Of a DNA stretch of 9,487 nt, positions 6,192 to 9,487 are shown piece by piece. Each line of letters opens with the position of its first letter. The stretch's first letter is position 1. A program made the position numbers and the translations under genes. Source of the stretch: Phycisphaeraceae bacterium (GTDB lineage: Bacteria > Planctomycetota > Phycisphaerae > Phycisphaerales > Phycisphaeraceae); NCBI GenBank assembly GCA_020851395.1, contig JADZCW010000325.1, positions 1 to 9,487 of the forward strand, given 5' to 3'. Under the pieces are notes generated by a model. It worked only from the letters and a program-made list of their open reading frames with translations. It did not search any database and was not told the DNA's origin.

Positions 6192-7280
6192 TCAGGTCGT
6201 GCTGGGCCGCGGTGAAGAGGAAGCCGCAGAACCCGGCGCATCCGCCCGGCGGCCGAAGATCATCCGCCCGGCCGAGGTCTGGATGCTGCTGGTGACCTGG
6301 ATGTCCACCGGCTTGCCGATGGCGCTGCGGGCCTCCTCGATGACGACCATGGTGCCGTCCTCAAGATAACCCACGCCCTGGCCCGGGCCCTCGCCGGGCT
6401 TGACCACGGTCACCGTCAGCGTCTCGCCGGGCAGCGCCACGGGACGCATGGCCTTGGCCAGTTCGTTGAGGTTGATCACCTCGACGCCGCGGACGTCGGC
6501 GATCTTGGCCAGGTTGAAGTCGTTGGTCATCACCCGGGCCTGGAGCTGCTGGGCCAGCGAGACGAGCTTCTGGTCGACAGTCGCGCCCTCGGCGTCGGAG
6601 TTGTCCAGGGCGACCTCGACACGGCCGTTGCTCTGGAGCTTCTGGAGCACTTCCAGGCCCCGCCGGCCGCGGGCGCGCTTGAGCTTGTCGGCCGAGTCGG
6701 CCACGGCCTGGAGCTCGGTCAGGATGAACTGCGGCACGATCAGGCTGCCCTGGAGAATGTTCGAGCCGATCAGGTCGAGGATCCGGCCGTCGATCAAGAT
6801 GCTCGTGTCCAGCACCGTGGGACGCGTCCCACGGATCTGCTTGGCGAACTCGACGTACGGAATGACGAAGCGGAAGTCGTCCTTGGTCTGCAGGACCACG
6901 GAGATGCCCGCGTAACAGGCGATCAGGCCGATGAAGATCTTGACGCCCTCGAGCAGGTTCAGGAAAGCCTGACGCTCGTCCCCGCGTTCCGGCGCGGCCA
7001 CCAGGCCGATGAAGTCGACCACCAGGCTCAGGGCATAGGCCGCGACCAGGCCGCCCAGCAGGCCCAGGAAGACGCCTGACAGCGCGGAAAGTTTCTTCCG
7101 GGGCGTGAGGATGTCCCCGGCGACGATCAGGCTGGCCACGCCGAGCATGGCGATGGCCATCAGGATGAGATTGCCCATCCGGACGGCGCCCTGCTCCTGG
7201 TAGGTCAGCAGGTAGAGCATCGCCACGGAGGCGGCCAGCAGCAGGAAGACGCCGCGGAGGATGGCCAGGATCATGCGCAT
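6192..7280 (-). CDS. Membrane-anchored PIN-TRAM domain protein (YacL-like putative RNase)
   Basis: The 362-residue protein has the architecture of Bacillus YacL. Four hydrophobic segments lie at about 4-26, 36-56, 68-92 and 110-131. A PIN nuclease domain spans about 153-275 and a TRAM domain about 284-345. The PIN acidic residues appear intact: Asp158 in TVLDTSILIDGR, Glu189 in ILTELQAVAD, Asp236 in VDQKL and Asp254 in MTNDFNL. The TRAM part contains GETLTVTVVKPGEGPGQGVGYLEDGTMVVIE in successive pieces. The last 15 or so residues are a Ser/Pro/Ala tail. The expected role is RNA cleavage or binding at the membrane; the physiological substrate of this family is not established. ATG 7280 was chosen because the first membrane helix starts there and the frame upstream has no conserved sequence. 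The ribosome site is weak (CGGA). gntK follows downstream. Confidence 0.9.
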   Translation of the reverse strand: MRMILAILRGVFLLLAASVAMLYLLTYQEQGAVRMGNLILMAIAMLGVASLIVAGDILTPRKKLSALSGVFLGLLGGLVAAYALSLVVDFIGLVAAPERGDERQAFLNLLEGVKIFIGLIACYAGISVVLQTKDDFRFVIPYVEFAKQIRGTRPTVLDTSILIDGRILDLIGSNILQGSLIVPQFILTELQAVADSADKLKRARGRRGLEVLQKLQSNGRVEVALDNSDAEGATVDQKLVSLAQQLQARVMTNDFNLAKIADVRGVEVINLNELAKAMRPVALPGETLTVTVVKPGEGPGQGVGYLEDGTMVVIEEARSAIGKPVDIQVTSSIQTSAGRMIFGRRADAPGSAASSSPRPSTT

Positions 7281-7337
7281 GTTCCGAGGGTCCGGAGAAT
7301 CGGGGCCGACGCGAGAACCTGGTGGTGAGGATACGTC

Positions 7338-7364
7338 ATTGTGAGAACGCCCGCCACGCGTCAA
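7338..7364 (-). promoter_or_regulatory. Weak candidate promoter for the PIN-TRAM gene
   Basis: On the minus strand TTGACG (plus 7359-7364) precedes CACAAT (plus 7338-7343) with a 15-base spacer, shorter than the optimum. It lies about 60 bases before the start codon. The -35 box is close to consensus and the -10 box is partial. Confidence 0.28.
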
Positions 7365-7388
7365 CCTCGGCTGGGGCAGGAACTCCAC

Positions 7389-7417
7389 CCCCAGGCCGGG
7401 ACGGGTCAGGCCTGGGG
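7389..7417 (+). promoter_or_regulatory. Hairpin in the thrC leader region
   Basis: CCCCAGGCC (7389-7397) and GGCCTGGGG (7409-7417) form a perfect 9-bp stem with an 11-base loop, followed by a T-rich run (CTTGGTCTTTT) before the thrC start at 7458. This could be an attenuator-like or terminator-like hairpin, or an operator if the promoter is TGATACACT (7418-7426), a weak extended -10 match. No threonine or isoleucine leader peptide was found. Confidence 0.4.
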
Positions 7418-7457
7418 TGATACACTTGGTCTTTTCCCCGGTTGAGAGCCCCCCGCC

Positions 7458-8972
7458 ATGGACGTCGCCTTTCAAAAGTGCATCCACCCCGACTGCGGCG
7501 CGACCTACGGCGTCGATCAGACGCTCGTGAGCTGCCCAGCCTGCGCCAAGGTCGGCCGGTCGTCCCTGCTGGATATCCAGTACGACTGGTCGCGGTCCGT
7601 CGTGCCCAAGAGCTTCGCCGCCTTCGAGCACCGCTGGATGACCAAGGGCGAGCACGGCGAGGGGGCCCTGGACTTCTCGGGCGTCTGGCGGTTCCGCGAG
7701 CTCCTGCCCTTCTACCGGCAGGAGGCGGACATCGTCACCGTCGGCGAGGGCCGGACCAACCTGCAGGAAGCGAACCTGCTGGCCAAGCAGATCGGGATGG
7801 CCCCAGGGAATCTGTTCCTGCAGTACGAGGGGCTCAACCCGTCGGGGTCGTTCAAGGACAACGGCATGACCGCGGCGTTCACCCACGCCCGGATGGTCGG
7901 GGCCAAGCGCGTGGCCTGCGCCTCGACGGGCAACACCTCTGCGAGCCTCGCTCTCTACGCCTCGCTGTCGCAGATGCTCGGCGTGGTCTTCATCGGCTCG
8001 GGCAAGATCGCCTACGGCAAGCTCTCCCAAGCCCTCGACTACGGGGCTCACACCCTGCAGGTCCAGGGCGACTTCGATGCCTGCCTCCGCCGCGTGCGGC
8101 AGGTGGCGGTGGATCGGCCTGAGCTGGGCATCTACCTGATGAACTCGGTCAACCCCTTCCGGCTCGAGGGGCAGAAATCGATCATGTACCGCGTGCTCGA
8201 GGCCCTAGGCTGGGAAGTCCCCGACTGGATCGTCGTGCCCGGCGGCAACCTGGGCAACTGCTCAGCCTTCGGCAAGGCCTTTAGCGAGCTGCACTGCCTG
8301 GGCCTGATCAAGAAGATCCCCCGGCTGGCGATCATCCAGGCCCAGGGGGCGAATCCGCTTTACGAACTGGTCCAGCAGCACAGCCTGCGCTGGAACGGTG
8401 GCCGTTACGACTCCAAGAAGGTCCAGGACTACTACCAGAAGCTCGACGCCGCCGGCGTACACGCCAAGACGATCGCCAGCGCCATCGAGATCGGCCGACC
8501 CGTCAACCTCCCCAAGGCCCTGCGTGCCCTGGACGTCATGAACGGCGTGGTCCGCCAGGTTGACGACGAGGTGATCCTCGAGCACAAGGCTCTCGTCGGC
8601 CGCTACGGCTTCGGCTGCGAGCCCGCCAGCGCCGCCTCCGTGGCCGGGGCGCACATGCTCCGCGAGCAGGGCGTGATCAGCCCCAGCGAGCGCGTGGTGT
8701 GCATCCTGACAGGTCACGTCCTCAAGGACCCCGACGCCACGGTCAAGTATCACACCGGCATCGACGTCAAGGCTGTGCAGGACCAGGCCCCTCGCAAGGA
8801 CCCGCACGGCAAGGTGGCGAATCGGCCGATCCCCGTGCCCGACGACCTCGACGCGATCATCAAGGCGATCAGCGCCCTGGGCGGCGATGGCCGCGGCGCC
8901 GCCGGGTCCAAGCCGTCGAACAGCAAGCTCGCCGCGGACCCGCAGGGACACGTGCCGGTGAGTGAGTACTGA
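7458..8972 (+). CDS. thrC: Threonine synthase
   Basis: PLP enzyme that converts O-phospho-L-homoserine to L-threonine, the last step of the pathway. The fold-type II signatures are clear. Lys133 in NPSGSFKDNGM forms the PLP aldimine, STGNTSAS is at 156-163, and the phosphate-gripping loop PGGNLGN is at 261-267. The N terminus carries four cysteines (Cys8, Cys13, Cys26, Cys29; C-x4-C-x12-C-x2-C), suggesting a zinc-ribbon-like module. At 504 residues it has the length of the longer threonine synthases, and the last 30 residues form a Gly/Ser/Ala-rich tail. The start at ATG 7458 has only a weak GAGAG upstream. proS follows 60 bases later in the same direction. No hom or thrB is nearby. Confidence 0.94.
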   Translation: MDVAFQKCIHPDCGATYGVDQTLVSCPACAKVGRSSLLDIQYDWSRSVVPKSFAAFEHRWMTKGEHGEGALDFSGVWRFRELLPFYRQEADIVTVGEGRTNLQEANLLAKQIGMAPGNLFLQYEGLNPSGSFKDNGMTAAFTHARMVGAKRVACASTGNTSASLALYASLSQMLGVVFIGSGKIAYGKLSQALDYGAHTLQVQGDFDACLRRVRQVAVDRPELGIYLMNSVNPFRLEGQKSIMYRVLEALGWEVPDWIVVPGGNLGNCSAFGKAFSELHCLGLIKKIPRLAIIQAQGANPLYELVQQHSLRWNGGRYDSKKVQDYYQKLDAAGVHAKTIASAIEIGRPVNLPKALRALDVMNGVVRQVDDEVILEHKALVGRYGFGCEPASAASVAGAHMLREQGVISPSERVVCILTGHVLKDPDATVKYHTGIDVKAVQDQAPRKDPHGKVANRPIPVPDDLDAIIKAISALGGDGRGAAGSKPSNSKLAADPQGHVPVSEY

Positions 8973-8986
8973 TCGCTCTCCGTTTT

Positions 8987-9021
8987 CCCCCAATTCCTCT
9001 TCCCCAACCCCTAGCCCCCCC
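8987..9021 (-). other. Potential G-quadruplex on the template strand of the proS leader
   Basis: The minus strand carries four G-runs of 7, 4, 4 and 5 bases (plus C-runs 9015-9021, 9008-9011, 9002-9005 and 8987-8991), separated by 3, 2 and 10 bases. This is a plausible G-quadruplex, with one long loop. The proS transcript would be correspondingly C-rich and largely unstructured. Confidence 0.4.
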
Positions 9022-9032
9022 ACCGCTTCACC

Positions 9033-9487
9033 ATGCCTCCCAAACCCAAAACCGCCATCACCCCCACGCGCGACGAGAATTACCCCGAGTGGTACCAGCA
9101 GGTCATCAAGGCCGCGGACCTGGCGGAGAATTCTCCCGTCCGCGGCTGCATGGTCATCAAGCCCTGGGGCTACGCCCTCTGGGAGAACATCCAACGCGTT
9201 CTCGACGGCATGTTCAAGGCCACCGGCCATCGCAACGCCTACTTCCCCCTGTTCATCCCCAAGAGCTACCTCGAGAAAGAGGCCCAGCACGTCGAGGGCT
9301 TCGCCAAGGAGTGCGCGGTGGTCACGCACCATCGGCTCCAGCAGGGCAAGGACGGCAAGCTCGTCCCGGCCGGTGAGCTCGAGGAGCCGCTGGTCGTGCG
9401 GCCGACGAGCGAGACGATCATCGGCGAGATGTACGCCAAGTGGGTGCAGAGCTACCGCGACTTGCCGATCCTGATCAACCAATGGGC
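9033..9487 (+). CDS. proS: Prolyl-tRNA synthetase, archaeal/eukaryotic type, N-terminal part
   Basis: Class II aminoacyl-tRNA synthetase that charges tRNA(Pro) with proline. Only the first 151 residues are in the window; the family is usually about 480. The N-terminal block YPEWYQQVIKAADLAENSPV followed by RGCMVIKPWGYALWENIQ is characteristic of the short archaeal/eukaryote-like form, not the long bacterial form with an editing insert. RPTSETIIGEMYAKW (123-137) is the substrate-binding block near class II motif 2. ATG 9033 is the first start after an in-frame TAG at 9012. The 60-base leader is pyrimidine-rich with no Shine-Dalgarno. It is probably co-transcribed with thrC because no terminator is visible between them. 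Confidence 0.93.
   Translation, partial: MPPKPKTAITPTRDENYPEWYQQVIKAADLAENSPVRGCMVIKPWGYALWENIQRVLDGMFKATGHRNAYFPLFIPKSYLEKEAQHVEGFAKECAVVTHHRLQQGKDGKLVPAGELEEPLVVRPTSETIIGEMYAKWVQSYRDLPILINQW

Noticed and set aside
7281..8051. N-terminal extension of the PIN-TRAM frame into thrC
   Set aside because: The extra 257 codons overlap thrC in antisense and cross the intergenic region; the membrane protein starts naturally at 7280.
8262..9482. Long minus-strand open frame (406 codons) opposite thrC and proS
   Set aside because: It has a low-complexity Leu/Gly/Val/Ala/Asp/His composition, no domain, and lies opposite two well-supported genes.
1..9487. CRISPR array, tRNA, rRNA, insertion sequence, prophage or defence island
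   Set aside because: No regularly spaced direct repeats, tRNA-like cloverleaf, transposase or phage/defence motifs were seen on either strand. The gene set is housekeeping.

Overview
The window is a GC-rich (about 65-70% in most genes) stretch of bacterial chromosome carrying ordinary housekeeping genes. A secreted protein with a C-terminal PEP-CTERM anchor, an archaeal/eukaryotic-type prolyl-tRNA synthetase and an unusual ROK kinase together suggest a planctomycete-like lineage, perhaps Phycisphaerae. That placement is inference from protein style only. No phage, plasmid, CRISPR, transposase, rRNA or tRNA signature was seen.

Layout from left to right. Positions 1-147 are non-coding and hold the best sigma70-type promoter in the window, pointing left out of it. 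A ROK-family sugar kinase (148-1131, minus) follows. The 105-base gap 1132-1236 holds two copies of a small palindrome in inverted orientation. Then come gatA and gatC (minus), which encode two of the three subunits of the tRNA-dependent amidotransferase. queF (plus), the preQ0 reductase of queuosine synthesis, diverges from gatC. It converges on a PEP-CTERM protein gene (minus) across a shared hairpin. A 412-base intergenic region with an AT-rich island separates that gene from the divergent sucD (plus), the succinyl-CoA ligase alpha subunit. sucD stands alone without sucC. A second hairpin separates it from the convergent gluconokinase gene gntK (minus), which lies just downstream of a membrane-anchored PIN-TRAM gene (minus) and is probably co-transcribed with it. 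Across a 177-base divergent region, thrC (threonine synthase, plus) is followed by proS (plus), which runs off the right edge.

The genes do not form one pathway. The common themes are translation and tRNA function (gatCA, queF, proS), central and sugar metabolism (ROK kinase, sucD, gntK) and amino-acid synthesis (thrC). I see no convincing undescribed multi-gene system. The points most worth a second look are the ROK kinase, whose zinc motif is replaced exactly where GC content changes; the paired palindrome after gatA; the strong outward promoter at the left edge; the orphan, loop-expanded sucD; and the C-rich, Shine-Dalgarno-free leader of proS.
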